From: an uncultured Altererythrobacter sp.
GTDB lineage: Bacteria; Pseudomonadota; Alphaproteobacteria; Sphingomonadales; Sphingomonadaceae
Assembly: GCA_913056125.1 (NCBI GenBank)
Contig: CAJXNC010000001.1
Location: 372,001-436,000, forward strand
Direction of reading: 5' to 3'
DNA: 64,000 nt
The translations under genes were made by a program, and so were the position numbers. The notes under the pieces are model-generated. The model had not been told where the DNA came from. It made no database searches and was given only the letters and a program-made list of their open reading frames with translations. The first letter of the stretch is position 1. Each line of letters begins with the position of its first letter. This document shows positions 27,932 through 37,418 of this stretch, piece by piece.

Positions 27932-29220
27932 ACCGTCAGGCAATCTGGGCCATTGGCCTGCTGGTCGGCGCCATAGCGATCGCTGCGGCGATGATCCTGT
28001 TGCGGCCGACGGTCGAGGAACAGGACCCGGCGCCGACGGTGCCGCTTGTCCAGACTGCCAGCTATACCGTTTCCGCCGGTTCGCTGGAGCTGTTTGCCAC
28101 AGGCAGCGTTCAGCCGCGTGAGGAAGTTATCCTGAGCGCCGAGGTTGGCGGCAGACTGAGCGAGGTCAACCCTGCCTTCCGTGAAGGCAGTGCCGTGGGT
28201 CGCGGCGCCATGCTCTTCCGCATCGACCAGAGCGATTACGTCAACCGCGTGCGCAGCGCGCAGGCCGATGTCGCGGCGCAGGAAGTCGCCGTCCTGCAAG
28301 CGCAGGAAGAAATGCGGATCGCGCAGGCCGAGTTGCAGCTCTTCGCCGAGCGCCAGAACACGCGCGAGGTGCTGGCGCAGGCAGTCGACGGAAATGATTA
28401 TGGCGCGCGCATCCTGCCGCCAGAGGGCATGGTGTCCGCAAGTCGCCCGCCCGGTGGCACGCAAGATACCAACACACTTGCCACTCGTGAGCCGCAACTC
28501 CGCTCTGCCGAGGCGGCACGCGATCGCGCCGCGGCGCAACTGGCCGATGCCGAGCTGGCCCTCTCGCGCACGGTTGTTCGGGCTCCTTTTGCCGGCCTGA
28601 TCCGCAGCGAGGATGTGGCGCCGGGCCTGCTCGTGCAGCCTGGACAGGCACTCGGTTCCATCGTGGCGACGGACAGCTATGAAGTGCGCGTCTCGCTGAC
28701 CGAGCGCGAGGCAGCGCTGATCCCTTCCCTCTTCGAGGCTGGCGGCGGGCGAACCCCTGCAAGCGTGGTGCTCGATTACGGCGGCGTTTCCTACGAGTGG
28801 TCGGCCCATGTCGACCGCGCCGACCCGATCCTCGATCCCGAAACGCGGACTATCGATGTCTTCCTGCGCGTACCCAACCCGCTCCGTGGAGGACGGCCAG
28901 TCGGTGGCGAAGGCCTTGGAGATGCTCCCCCGCTATTGGTGGGCAGTTTCGTGCAGGCGACCATCTTTGCCGAAGCTGCTCGTCCTTTCGCAGGAGTTCC
29001 CATCGAGGCACTGCGGACCGGCGACGAAATCTGGCTGCTGCGTGATGGCAAGCTGCATATCGTCCCGGTCGAGGTGATGCAGCGCAGCGACACGATTGCC
29101 TATGTTGTGTCGCAGGACCTCGGCGAGGGCGGCGAAGTCGTCATCAGCCCGCTCCGCGCGGTGGTTGAAGGCATGAATGTGCGGGCCGAGGTTGCGTCCG
29201 GAGAAGTCGCGAGTGAGTGA
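27928..29220 (+). CDS. RND efflux periplasmic adaptor (HlyD/AcrA family)
   Basis: The 430-aa protein has an N-terminal membrane anchor (residues 6-26), a barrel-sandwich half motif (GSVQPREEVILSAEVGGRL), a coiled-coil hairpin with a long insertion (about residues 100-205), the second lipoyl half (TVVRAPFAGLIRSEDVAPG) and a beta-barrel domain. It links the inner-membrane pump to the NodT-type channel. ATGA overlap with the preceding gene and 8-nt overlap with the following gene. Confidence 0.92.
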   Translation: MNRQAIWAIGLLVGAIAIAAAMILLRPTVEEQDPAPTVPLVQTASYTVSAGSLELFATGSVQPREEVILSAEVGGRLSEVNPAFREGSAVGRGAMLFRIDQSDYVNRVRSAQADVAAQEVAVLQAQEEMRIAQAELQLFAERQNTREVLAQAVDGNDYGARILPPEGMVSASRPPGGTQDTNTLATREPQLRSAEAARDRAAAQLADAELALSRTVVRAPFAGLIRSEDVAPGLLVQPGQALGSIVATDSYEVRVSLTEREAALIPSLFEAGGGRTPASVVLDYGGVSYEWSAHVDRADPILDPETRTIDVFLRVPNPLRGGRPVGGEGLGDAPPLLVGSFVQATIFAEAARPFAGVPIEALRTGDEIWLLRDGKLHIVPVEVMQRSDTIAYVVSQDLGEGGEVVISPLRAVVEGMNVRAEVASGEVASE

Positions 29221-32200
29221 CGACCTCAATCTCGCAGGAGCCTCCGCGGACGGAGCGCCGCATGATCGCTTCGGTAACATCGCCGGCGATCGCGCGCGCG
29301 ACCGCAAGGGCGTGGTTGCTTTCATGGCGCGCAACGGGGTTGCCGCAAACCTGCTGATGTTGCTGCTGATCGTGAGTGGCCTGGCTGCCTACAATACAAT
29401 CGTCCAGGAGGTCTTTCCCGATACCAGTCTCGACCAGATCACCGTCTCGGTAGCCTATCCCGGCGCCACGCCCGAAGAGGTCGAGGAATCGATTGTCCAG
29501 AAGGTAGAAGAAGCCGTCGAGGCCATCGAGGGCGTCAAGACGATCACCAGCACTGCAGCGGAAGGTCTCGGCACGGTCCAGGTCGAAGCCCAGCTTGGCG
29601 TCGACATGGCGCGCCTGCTCGATGACGTGAAGGGGCAGGTCGACCAGATCCAGACCTTCCCGATCGATGCGGAAGAACCCGATATCACCGAGGCGACTGC
29701 ACGCCAGACCGTGTTGCGCGTTGCGCTTTACGGCGATGTGTCGGAGCGGGCGCTCAAGGAATCGGCCTACCAGCTTGAAGATGCGATCGCCGCCCTGCCG
29801 GAGATCAGCTATGTCGAGACCAGCGCGGTGCGCCAGTACCAGGTCTATATCGACGTGCCGCAGGACCGGCTCGAAGCACTCGGCCTGTCGCTCAACGATA
29901 TTTCGCGCATCGTCACCGCGAACAGCCTCGACAGCCCTGCCGGTTCAATCGAGGCGGGCGACCAGCAGATCCGCGTGCGCACGGTTGGGCAGAACTACAA
30001 CCAGCTCGACTATGAAAACATCGTACTGCGCACCCGGCCCGACGGCACGATCTTGCACCTGGGAGACATTGCCACCATCCATGACGGGTTCGAGGATGCC
30101 GACCTGTTTTCGCGCTTCAATGGCAAGCCGGCCGCCTTCGTGGACGTCTATCGCACGAGCGACGAGCGCGTACTCGAAGTCGCCGATGCGGTGCGTGAAT
30201 TCCTCGATACCGACGCACAATCGATTCTTCCGCCGGGTGTTTCCTACGAAATCTGGGACGATAGTTCGGAGCTGTTCGACGACCGTCTGAGCCTGCTGCT
30301 CAAGAACGCCGTGATCGGCCTGATCCTGGTGCTGGCCGCACTCACCCTGTTCCTCGACGTCAGGCTGGCTTTCTGGACGGCGGTAGGCATCGGTTCGACC
30401 TTTATCGGCTCAATTTACCTGATCGATTTGATGGGCTCGAGCATCAACATGATCTCGCTGCTCGGCTTCATCATCGCGCTCGGCCTGGTGGTCGACGATG
30501 CCGTGGTCGTGGGCGAGAATGTCTATGCCGAACGCGAGCGCGGGCGCAGCGGAATCGGTGCGGCCATTGCTGGTTCGCAGCGTGTCGTCGTGCCGGTGGT
30601 GTTTGCCGTAGCCACGACGATTACCGCCTTCAGCCCCTTGCTGGCGGTGGGTGGTACGATCGGCAAGGTCCTGGCCGATGTGCCGCTGGTCGTGATCGCT
30701 GTGCTGGCTTTGTCACTGGTCGAGGCATTGCTGATCTTGCCCTATCACCTCAGCCATCTTCCGGCCCACGGAACGGTCACCAAGAACCGCATCCTGCGGG
30801 GTTTCGAACGGATACAGCGAGGCTTCGACAGGCGCTTGCAGGCCTTTATCGACGGCCCGCTCGACCGCGCGCTGAAATTCGCCGTCGCCATGCCTTATCT
30901 GATCATTTCGGGCGGCGTGGCCTTGCTGATCCTGCTGTTCGCGCTGGTGCCGGCCGGGATCATCAAGGTCGAGTTCTTCCCCGAGATAGAAGCCGATGTG
31001 GTTTCGGCATCGCTGGAGATGCCTTCGGGCACGTCGATCGAGCGCACGGCGGAAATGGTCGACCGGATCGAAGCAGCCGGAACGCGGGCGCTGACGCAGT
31101 TTTCCGAAGAGGAGGACATGTCCGATGTCCTGCGAGCGACCTACACCACGGTCGGCCTTATCCAGACGGGCCAGGGACCGGTCGGCGGACAGAGCACGCT
31201 TCGTCCCAACGTCGCCAACATCCAGTACAATCTTGTCCCCTCGGTCGACCGGGAGTTTTCCGCGCTGGAATTCGAGCGGGCCTGGCGCGCGGAACTGGGC
31301 GACCTGCACGAGGCACGAAGTTTCTCGCTCAGCGCCAGCCTGATTTCCGCAGGCGATCCGGTCAATCTGCGCCTGTCCCATCCCGACGAGGACGTCCTCG
31401 ACCAGGCAGCGCAGCGGCTGATGGATTCGCTCCGGCGCGTGAATGGCGTGTTCGACGTCGAAAGCGACCAGGACGAAGGCGTGCAGCAGGTCGAGCTTTC
31501 GCTCAAACCGTCGGCACAAACGCTCGGCATCAACCTGCAGGACCTTGCGGGACAGGTCCGTGCGGCCTTCTTCGGGGCCGAGGCGGTCCGGGTGCAGCGT
31601 GGCCGGGAGGATGTGCGGGTCTATGTCAGACTGCCCGAAAACGAGCGTGATTCCATCAACGATATCGGCCGCTACCGCATCCGTGTACCCGGAGGGCAGG
31701 TGCCGCTGAGCAGCCTTGCCAATCTGACGATGACTTCCGCGCCGACTTCCATCCAGAGGGAAAATGGTTTCCGCATCCAGACCATCACGGCCGATGTCGA
31801 TACGCAGATCATTACCAGCCAGGAAATCTCCACCATGATCGCCGAAAGCATGATGCCGGAGATCCAGGCCGACTTCCCCGGCCTGCAATATGAATTCGGC
31901 GGCGAACAGGAGCAGCAGCAGGAGAGCTTTGGCGATATCGGCACCGCATTCCTGCTGGCGCTGGCAGGAATTTATGCACTGCTGGCGATACCCTTCAAAT
32001 CCTATGTCCAACCGCTGATCGTCATGGCCGCGATTCCCTTCGGCATGATCGGCGCCTTGATCGGCCACTTGCTGCTCGGCATTCCGCTCGGCATCGTGTC
32101 CATGTTCGGGATCATCGCCCTGTCGGGCGTGGTCATTAACGGGGCGCTGGTCATGATCGACTTCATGAACGAAAACCTGGCGAATGGCATGGAGCGTGAA

Positions 32201-32476
32201 GCGGCAATCCAGGACGCGGCCAAATCACGCTTCCGTCCGATCCTGCTCACCGCTATCACCACCTTCCTCGGTGTTGCCCCGATCACCTTCGAAACCGATA
32301 TCCAGGCGCAGTTCCTGATCCCGATGTCGGCGGCGCTTGGGTTCGGCATTCTGTTCGGGACTGCCCTGCAGCAATTACTGATTCCGGCCCTTGCGATCCT
32401 GCAAATGCGCGCTGCCGACAGGATTGCTCGCTGGATGGGGCGCGACAAGCCTGCTCCAGAGCCGCAACCGGCATGA
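29213..32476 (+). CDS. RND efflux permease (AcrB superfamily)
   Basis: The protein of about 1,087 aa has the RND layout: first helix (MARNGVAANLLMLLLIVSG), a large periplasmic domain, six helices including IALGLVVDDAVVVGENV (the conserved Asp-Asp pair of the proton relay), a second periplasmic domain and a final helix bundle. I place the start at GTG 29213, inside the end of the adaptor gene; ATG 29177 and ATG 29324 are alternatives. It exports hydrophobic compounds with proton influx, in complex with the two upstream products. Confidence 0.92.
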   Translation: MSDDLNLAGASADGAPHDRFGNIAGDRARDRKGVVAFMARNGVAANLLMLLLIVSGLAAYNTIVQEVFPDTSLDQITVSVAYPGATPEEVEESIVQKVEEAVEAIEGVKTITSTAAEGLGTVQVEAQLGVDMARLLDDVKGQVDQIQTFPIDAEEPDITEATARQTVLRVALYGDVSERALKESAYQLEDAIAALPEISYVETSAVRQYQVYIDVPQDRLEALGLSLNDISRIVTANSLDSPAGSIEAGDQQIRVRTVGQNYNQLDYENIVLRTRPDGTILHLGDIATIHDGFEDADLFSRFNGKPAAFVDVYRTSDERVLEVADAVREFLDTDAQSILPPGVSYEIWDDSSELFDDRLSLLLKNAVIGLILVLAALTLFLDVRLAFWTAVGIGSTFIGSIYLIDLMGSSINMISLLGFIIALGLVVDDAVVVGENVYAERERGRSGIGAAIAGSQRVVVPVVFAVATTITAFSPLLAVGGTIGKVLADVPLVVIAVLALSLVEALLILPYHLSHLPAHGTVTKNRILRGFERIQRGFDRRLQAFIDGPLDRALKFAVAMPYLIISGGVALLILLFALVPAGIIKVEFFPEIEADVVSASLEMPSGTSIERTAEMVDRIEAAGTRALTQFSEEEDMSDVLRATYTTVGLIQTGQGPVGGQSTLRPNVANIQYNLVPSVDREFSALEFERAWRAELGDLHEARSFSLSASLISAGDPVNLRLSHPDEDVLDQAAQRLMDSLRRVNGVFDVESDQDEGVQQVELSLKPSAQTLGINLQDLAGQVRAAFFGAEAVRVQRGREDVRVYVRLPENERDSINDIGRYRIRVPGGQVPLSSLANLTMTSAPTSIQRENGFRIQTITADVDTQIITSQEISTMIAESMMPEIQADFPGLQYEFGGEQEQQQESFGDIGTAFLLALAGIYALLAIPFKSYVQPLIVMAAIPFGMIGALIGHLLLGIPLGIVSMFGIIALSGVVINGALVMIDFMNENLANGMEREAAIQDAAKSRFRPILLTAITTFLGVAPITFETDIQAQFLIPMSAALGFGILFGTALQQLLIPALAILQMRAADRIARWMGRDKPAPEPQPA

Positions 32477-33396
32477 GCGAACTGAGGCAGTTTCCCCGCC
32501 GGGAATTGCCCGATGCCCTCGAAGTCGGCACTTGGACTGCCTCCGACGGCTGGAAACTGCGCGACTTTGCGATAACCACCGCGGGAGAGTCGCGCGGCAG
32601 CCTGCTCTTCCTTGGCGGACGGGCCGACTTCTTCGAGAAATATCTCGAAGCGATCCAGCACTGGAGCGCTGGGGGCTGGAATGTTGCGGGCTTTGACTGG
32701 CGGGGGCAGGGCGGGTCCGGCGTCACTCATCCCGACGCGCATTGCCATATCGACGATTTCGCCATCTGGGTGAGGGACTTGGCGGCCTATTTTAATGAGT
32801 GGATCGAGCAGTCACGAGGTCCGCATGCGGTGATCGGCCATTCGCTTGGCGGACATCTCGTGCTGCGCGCCGTGGCGGAAGGTCGCATTGAACCCGACGG
32901 TATAATCCTGTCGGCACCCATGCTCGGCATAAAGGCAGGTCCGATCCGGGGACGTACCTTGCATGCTCTGGGCATGGCGGGTCACCTGCCCATGTTTCGC
33001 GAGCGCGCAATCTGGGGCAAGCAGACGCCCGCGCCGTCGACCTACATCACAACATGCAGCCAGCGCCACGAAGACAAGCTGTGGTGGAAGGCGCAGCGGC
33101 CTGAGCTTGCACGCGGCGGGCCGACCTGGGGCTGGTTGGCCGAAGCGCTGCGCTCTCAGGCAAGGTTGAAGCGGAATATGGTCCGCAAGCCGATGGAGAC
33201 ACCGGCCCTGGTGCTTATCTCGCCGTGCGACGCGGTGGTCGACAACCGGTCGATTACGGATCTCCTCGTGCATATGCCCAAGGGCCAGCTGCATGAAATT
33301 GTCGGTGCGGGACACGAATTGTTGCGCGAAAGTGACCTGCCCCGATCTCTCACCATGGACAAGATCGACGCGTTTCTGCGAAATTTGCAGGTCTGA
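32473..33396 (+). CDS. Alpha/beta hydrolase (lysophospholipase/monoacylglycerol lipase-like)
   Basis: The 307-aa protein has the nucleophile Ser124 in GHSLGG, an acid in SPCDAVV and His in GAGHELL, and an N-terminal segment with FDWRGQGGSG, typical of the Hydrolase_4/PldB group. It starts in an ATGA overlap with the RND permease, so it is probably co-expressed with the pump. Whether it acts on membrane lipids or on an exported ester is not known. Confidence 0.85.
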   Translation: MSELRQFPRRELPDALEVGTWTASDGWKLRDFAITTAGESRGSLLFLGGRADFFEKYLEAIQHWSAGGWNVAGFDWRGQGGSGVTHPDAHCHIDDFAIWVRDLAAYFNEWIEQSRGPHAVIGHSLGGHLVLRAVAEGRIEPDGIILSAPMLGIKAGPIRGRTLHALGMAGHLPMFRERAIWGKQTPAPSTYITTCSQRHEDKLWWKAQRPELARGGPTWGWLAEALRSQARLKRNMVRKPMETPALVLISPCDAVVDNRSITDLLVHMPKGQLHEIVGAGHELLRESDLPRSLTMDKIDAFLRNLQV

Positions 33397-33449
33397 CACG
33401 CACGAGACTGTCGATTGTCACAGTTTGGTCCCGGCTCTGTAGCACCTGC

Positions 33450-33494
33450 GCAATAATCTCGTCGCATCGCTCCCAATCAAAGGGAGCTTATTGC
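33450..33494 (+). promoter_or_regulatory. Nested inverted repeat covering the ribosome-binding site of the PmtA-like gene
   Basis: The inner stem GCTCCC (33469-33474) pairs with GGGAGC (33482-33487) across a 7-nt loop. An outer GCAATAA (33450-33456) pairs with TTATTGC (33488-33494). The GGGAG in the stem is the ribosome-binding site of the ATG at 33499. No T-run follows, so this looks like translational control and not a terminator. Confidence 0.4.
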
Positions 33495-33498
33495 ACAA

Positions 33499-34137
33499 AT
33501 GGCGATGCAGACTTCGGGAGTGGCGGCAGCATATGACCGCTGGGCTCCCATTTACGATCTGGTTTTTGGTGGTGTTTTTGCGACGGGACGACGGGAAGCC
33601 GTGGTCGCGGCGGAACAGGCCGGCACCAATATTCTCGAAGTGGGAATCGGCACGGGCATCTCGCTGCCGCATTACCGCTCGGACAGCCGTATCACCGGCG
33701 TCGACCTTTCCGAGAGCATGCTGGCCAAGGCAGCCAAGCGCGCGAGCGAACTTGGCCTCGGTAATGTCGAGAAGCTGGTGGCGATGGATGCGGAAGACAT
33801 GGATTTCGCAACCGACGAATTCGATGTCGTGGTCGCGCAATATGTGGTCACCGCCTGCCCCAACCCTGAGCATGCTCTGGACGAATTCCTGCGGGTCGTG
33901 AAGCCCGGCGGGCAAATCATCATCACCACCCGCATCGGTGCCGGCAGCGGCCTGCGCGGGACGATCGAAAAGGCATTGATGCCGATCACCAGCCGTCTTG
34001 GCTGGCGGACGGAATTCCCGTGGAAGCGGTACCAGGAATGGGCCGCGCGAAATGCACAGGTGCGGTTGATCGAAAGGCGCGAATTGCCGCCGCTCGGCCA
34101 CTTCTCGCTGCTGCGCTATGAAAAGATTGAGGGCTAG
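33499..34137 (+). CDS. pmtA: Class I SAM methyltransferase, probable phosphatidylethanolamine N-methyltransferase
   Basis: The 212-aa soluble protein has YDRWAPIYDLVFG near the N-terminus and SAM motif I as ILEVGIGTGISLP (about residues 45-57), then GVDLSESML and a PNPEHALDEFLRVVKPGG region. This pattern matches the Rhodobacter-type PmtA, which makes phosphatidylcholine by three methylations of phosphatidylethanolamine. Ubiquinone/menaquinone-type methyltransferases share the fold, so assignment is not certain. It is followed after 5 nt by a membrane protein gene. Confidence 0.72.
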   Translation: MAMQTSGVAAAYDRWAPIYDLVFGGVFATGRREAVVAAEQAGTNILEVGIGTGISLPHYRSDSRITGVDLSESMLAKAAKRASELGLGNVEKLVAMDAEDMDFATDEFDVVVAQYVVTACPNPEHALDEFLRVVKPGGQIIITTRIGAGSGLRGTIEKALMPITSRLGWRTEFPWKRYQEWAARNAQVRLIERRELPPLGHFSLLRYEKIEG

Positions 34138-34142
34138 GACAG

Positions 34143-34769
34143 ATGCGTAACGTGGAAGAAAGCAAGATCGGGCGTTTCCGTGACCAGTTGCGCGAGCAGC
34201 GCTGGGACGATCACCGCTACTACCATCACAATTTGCTCAACCAGAGCCTGCACTTCGTGAGCGCGATCACCTTCATGGTCGCCTATGTGATCGTGTGGAG
34301 CGAGCCCTGGCTGGCCGCATTGCTCGGCTGGGGCATCGCCATGACCACGCGCCAGGCCGGCCACTTCTTCTTCGAGCCGCACGATTACGACTACGTCAAT
34401 GACTGCAGCCACGAATACAAGGAAGAGATCAAGGTCGGCTACAACCTTGCTCGCAAGGTCGTGCTGATGGGCCTGTGGGCTTTGTGCCCGGTCGCCTTGT
34501 TGCTTTCGCCTTCGCTGTTCGGCCTCTTTGCGCCGCATAACGGCACAATGGGGTTCCTCGAGAACCTCGGCCTGATGTGGTTCGCACTGGGCGTTGGTGG
34601 CTTGCTGTTCCGCACCGTGCAGCTTTTCTTCGTGCGCGATGTCGAAACCGGCCTGGTATGGGCGACCAAGATCATCACCGATCCCTTCAACGACTTCCGC
34701 ACCTACTACAAGGCTCCCGGCCAGTTGGTGCGGAATGTTGCCGAAGCCCGCCGCAGCAAAGCGGGCTGA
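34143..34769 (+). CDS. Integral membrane protein of unknown function (Mpo1-like features)
   Basis: The 208-aa protein has a basic, His-rich N-terminus (DDHRYYHHNLLNQSLHF), about four hydrophobic segments and RQAGHFFFEPHDYD near residue 76. The spaced N-x-x-x-H and Q/A-G-H-F-F-E elements recall the Mpo1-like (DUF962) family, which contains a fatty-acid alpha-dioxygenase, and fatty-acid hydroxylases; I am not certain of either. It lies 5 nt after the PmtA-like gene, which suggests a lipid-related job. Confidence 0.65.
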   Translation: MRNVEESKIGRFRDQLREQRWDDHRYYHHNLLNQSLHFVSAITFMVAYVIVWSEPWLAALLGWGIAMTTRQAGHFFFEPHDYDYVNDCSHEYKEEIKVGYNLARKVVLMGLWALCPVALLLSPSLFGLFAPHNGTMGFLENLGLMWFALGVGGLLFRTVQLFFVRDVETGLVWATKIITDPFNDFRTYYKAPGQLVRNVAEARRSKAG

Positions 34770-34775
34770 AAGCCC
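34745..34775. terminator. Possible bidirectional terminator between convergent genes
   Basis: AGCCCGC (34745-34751) pairs with GCGGGCT (34761-34767), and the same GGGCT can pair with AGCCC (34771-34775). The hairpins sit across the two convergent stop codons. There is no clear T-run, so this is tentative. Confidence 0.25.
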
Positions 34776-36430
34776 TAAGCGAAGAAGTGGGACACCATCT
34801 CGCGGATGAGGCGCCGGCGGATATTCTTGCCGGCGTCTTCGCCTTCGTCCCACCACCAGCCGCCAGCCTCCATCTGCTCCGCAGCCCTGAGGAAGCACGC
34901 CTCGACTTCGGCGAACTCCGCATCGCCATAGGCAAGGCTGAAGATCAGCCGTCCGGAGCCGACCCAGCTCAAGGCGAGGCCCTGCGCTCGCAGGTAGAAT
35001 TGCAGCATCCAGTGATAGCGACCGGGGCGCGTAAAGGTGACAGACCAGATCGTGCCCAGGTTGACCACATGGACTGGATAGCCGCCTGTCGCGAGCTTGG
35101 CATTGAGGCTCGCTGCCCGATCATTCCAGCACTCGTCGACGCCCTCATAGAGCGCGCGCGCCTCTGGTGTTTCCATGTATCGCAGGAAGGCATTCATCGC
35201 GCCCATCACATAGGGGTGCGAATTGAAGGTGCCGCGGGCGAAGCAGATATCCGCGGGCTTGTCCTCGCGATATCGCTTCATCAGATCGGCACGGCCGCAG
35301 ACTACGCCCACAGGCAGTCCTCCGCCCAAAGTCTTGCCGAAGGTGACCATGTCGGGCTCGACGCCGAAATATTCGCAGGCTCCGCGCGGGGCGAGGCGGA
35401 AGCCGGAAAAGACCTCGTCCATGATGAAGACCACGCCCGCTTCGCGGCAGGTCGCCTGCAGCTTCTGCAGCCATTCGGAATAGGCCGCCCGCTCGGTATT
35501 GGCCGCCTGCCTGCCCGAAACCAGCGTGGAATCGCCCGGCGCGTTCTTGTTGGGATGCATGAATTGCAGCGGGTTCACCAGCACGCAGGCAATGTCCTTG
35601 CGCGTGGCGAGAACCTTGAGCGTCTTGTCGCTCATATCCGCCAGCGTCAGCGTGTTGTCGGCGGGGACCGGATTGCCGATGCCGGGCTGCACGTCGCCCC
35701 ACCAGCCGTGATAGGCCCCGGCAAAGCGCACCAGCCGCCTCTTGCCGGTGTGGTAGCGAGCCAGCCGCACTGCCTGCATCACTGCTTCGGTGCCAGACAT
35801 GTGGAAGCTCACCGCGTCGAGGCCGGTGATCGCCTTCAGTCGCGAGACATTGTCCGCCACCACAGGGTGAAGTCCGGCGAGCGCCGGGCCAAGCTCGCGC
35901 GTCGCAGCGATCCCTTCATCGACCAGCTCGCGATAGGCGTCGACGCCGAGCAGGTTGACGCCATAGGAGCCGGTCAAGTCGTAGAAGCGGTTCCCGTCGA
36001 GATCGGTCAGCATGACGCCCTCGGAAGCCTCGTAGAAGCTTCCCGAATAGAGGTGCTGCTTGACCAGCGGGCTGAACTGGAAAGGCACGCGGTAAGTGCT
36101 GGTGAAGTCTACATCGGGGATGCCGTTAGCCGCTTCGCGCGAAAGCGCGGCGCTCTTGGGGAAGCGCGTTTCATAGGTCTCCGCCAGTTGCGCAAAGCTC
36201 GCGCGGCGCTGTGCTACCACGTCATCGGGCGCGCCATCCGCCGTGTAGAACTCGTCCGGCCCGAAGGCGTATTGCGGGATGAAGCCGCTCGCTCTTTTGG
36301 CCATGCGCACATGGCCGACAAGGCCCGGATGCTTGGCGCGCGACAGGTCCAGCCTGCGGCGAACCGCGCGAAGCGTTACAAGCCCGGTGGCCGCTCCCAG
36401 AACCGACAGTCCGATATTCGTGGCTTTCAA
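34775..36430 (-). CDS. Class III aminotransferase with N-terminal membrane anchor (glutamate-1-semialdehyde aminomutase-like)
   Basis: The 551-aa protein is about 100 residues longer than HemL. Residues 1-25 (ATNIGLSVLGAATGLVTL) look like a membrane anchor, and residues 30-130 are an additional region before the PLP fold. The fold has SGTEAVMQAVRLAR, YHGWWGD, DEVFSGFR and the PLP lysine in TFGKTLGGGLPVG. It is divergent from the phosphatidylserine decarboxylase homologue with only 35 nt between the start codons. The anchor and neighbours hint at a membrane-associated amino substrate; the true substrate is unknown. Confidence 0.8.
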   Translation of the reverse strand: MKATNIGLSVLGAATGLVTLRAVRRRLDLSRAKHPGLVGHVRMAKRASGFIPQYAFGPDEFYTADGAPDDVVAQRRASFAQLAETYETRFPKSAALSREAANGIPDVDFTSTYRVPFQFSPLVKQHLYSGSFYEASEGVMLTDLDGNRFYDLTGSYGVNLLGVDAYRELVDEGIAATRELGPALAGLHPVVADNVSRLKAITGLDAVSFHMSGTEAVMQAVRLARYHTGKRRLVRFAGAYHGWWGDVQPGIGNPVPADNTLTLADMSDKTLKVLATRKDIACVLVNPLQFMHPNKNAPGDSTLVSGRQAANTERAAYSEWLQKLQATCREAGVVFIMDEVFSGFRLAPRGACEYFGVEPDMVTFGKTLGGGLPVGVVCGRADLMKRYREDKPADICFARGTFNSHPYVMGAMNAFLRYMETPEARALYEGVDECWNDRAASLNAKLATGGYPVHVVNLGTIWSVTFTRPGRYHWMLQFYLRAQGLALSWVGSGRLIFSLAYGDAEFAEVEACFLRAAEQMEAGGWWWDEGEDAGKNIRRRLIREMVSHFFA

Positions 36431-36465
36431 AGCATGTCCCTCTTCAACCGGCAGGCAGTCCCGGC

Positions 36466-37338
36466 ATGAGCCTCAAATCCGCGCTTCACTCCATCACCGC
36501 CCAGGAGGATCTCAATTTCCTCCTCACCAACCGCATTCCGCGCCATGCACTGACCCGCTTCATGGGTTGGTTCAGCAAGGTCGAGAACCCGCTTGTCCGC
36601 ACGCCATCTATCGCGCTTTGGCGATTGTTTTGTGACATCGATCTGACCGAGGCGGAGAAGCAGCAATTCGACAGCCTGCACGATGCCTTTACGCGTCGGC
36701 TCAAGCCCGGTTCGAGGACGTTCAACTCCGCAGAAGGCACGCTCGGTTCCCCCTGCGACGCGATTGTCGGTGCGCATGGCAGGGTCGAGAAGGGCAGCGC
36801 CTACCAGATCAAGGGCTTTCCCTATGAGGCTGCGGATTTGATGGGCGATGCGGCGCTGGCGGAGGAGTTCGAAGGCGGAACCTATGTCACTTTGCGCCTG
36901 ACGGCGGGCATGTATCACCGCTTCCACGCGCCGCAGGACCTCACGGTCGAGCAGGTGCACTACATTTCCGGCGATACCTGGAACGTGAACCCGATCACGC
37001 TCAAACGCATAGAACGATTGTTCTGCAAGAATGAGCGCGCGCCCATGCAGGTCAGGCTCGATAGTGGCGCCAAGCTGGTCTTCGTCCCTGTCGCCGCCGT
37101 GCTGGTGGCGAGCATCCGCCTGCCCTTCCTCGATCCGGTCCGCAATGTCCGAGACAGCGTGGCAGGAAGCTGGGAGGGCGAGCACCACTTCCAGCGCGGG
37201 GAGGAAATCGGCTGGTTCGAGCATGGCTCGACCATCATCGTCTTCGCCCCGCCCCAATATGCGGTGCATCCGGATATTTCCGAGGGCCACGAGATCCGCG
37301 CAGGCGAGATGCTCCTGCAACACTGCGAAGGCGGTTGA
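36466..37338 (+). CDS. psd: Phosphatidylserine decarboxylase family protein
   Basis: The 290-aa protein has the Asp of the protease-like triad in GSPCDAIVG (about residue 98), the His in MYHRFHAP (about residue 150) and the self-cleavage site Gly254-Ser255-Thr256 (HGST) that creates the pyruvoyl cofactor. The family decarboxylates phosphatidylserine to phosphatidylethanolamine at the inner membrane. The context is not the usual psd-pss pair; it overlaps an esterase-monooxygenase pair and faces an anchored aminotransferase, so it may be a specialised paralogue. Confidence 0.85.
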   Translation: MSLKSALHSITAQEDLNFLLTNRIPRHALTRFMGWFSKVENPLVRTPSIALWRLFCDIDLTEAEKQQFDSLHDAFTRRLKPGSRTFNSAEGTLGSPCDAIVGAHGRVEKGSAYQIKGFPYEAADLMGDAALAEEFEGGTYVTLRLTAGMYHRFHAPQDLTVEQVHYISGDTWNVNPITLKRIERLFCKNERAPMQVRLDSGAKLVFVPVAAVLVASIRLPFLDPVRNVRDSVAGSWEGEHHFQRGEEIGWFEHGSTIIVFAPPQYAVHPDISEGHEIRAGEMLLQHCEGG

Positions 37339-37418
37339 TCGCACTTTCCCCCCGCCCGTTATTGCGTATGATCGCTGGCGATTGGGACCGACAGAGTCCC
37401 GCCATGGGAGGAGATGCA

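Noticed and set aside
30713-32068. 451-aa open frame on the - strand within the RND permease
   Set aside because: It is antisense to a clear RND protein and has low-complexity composition without domain signs.
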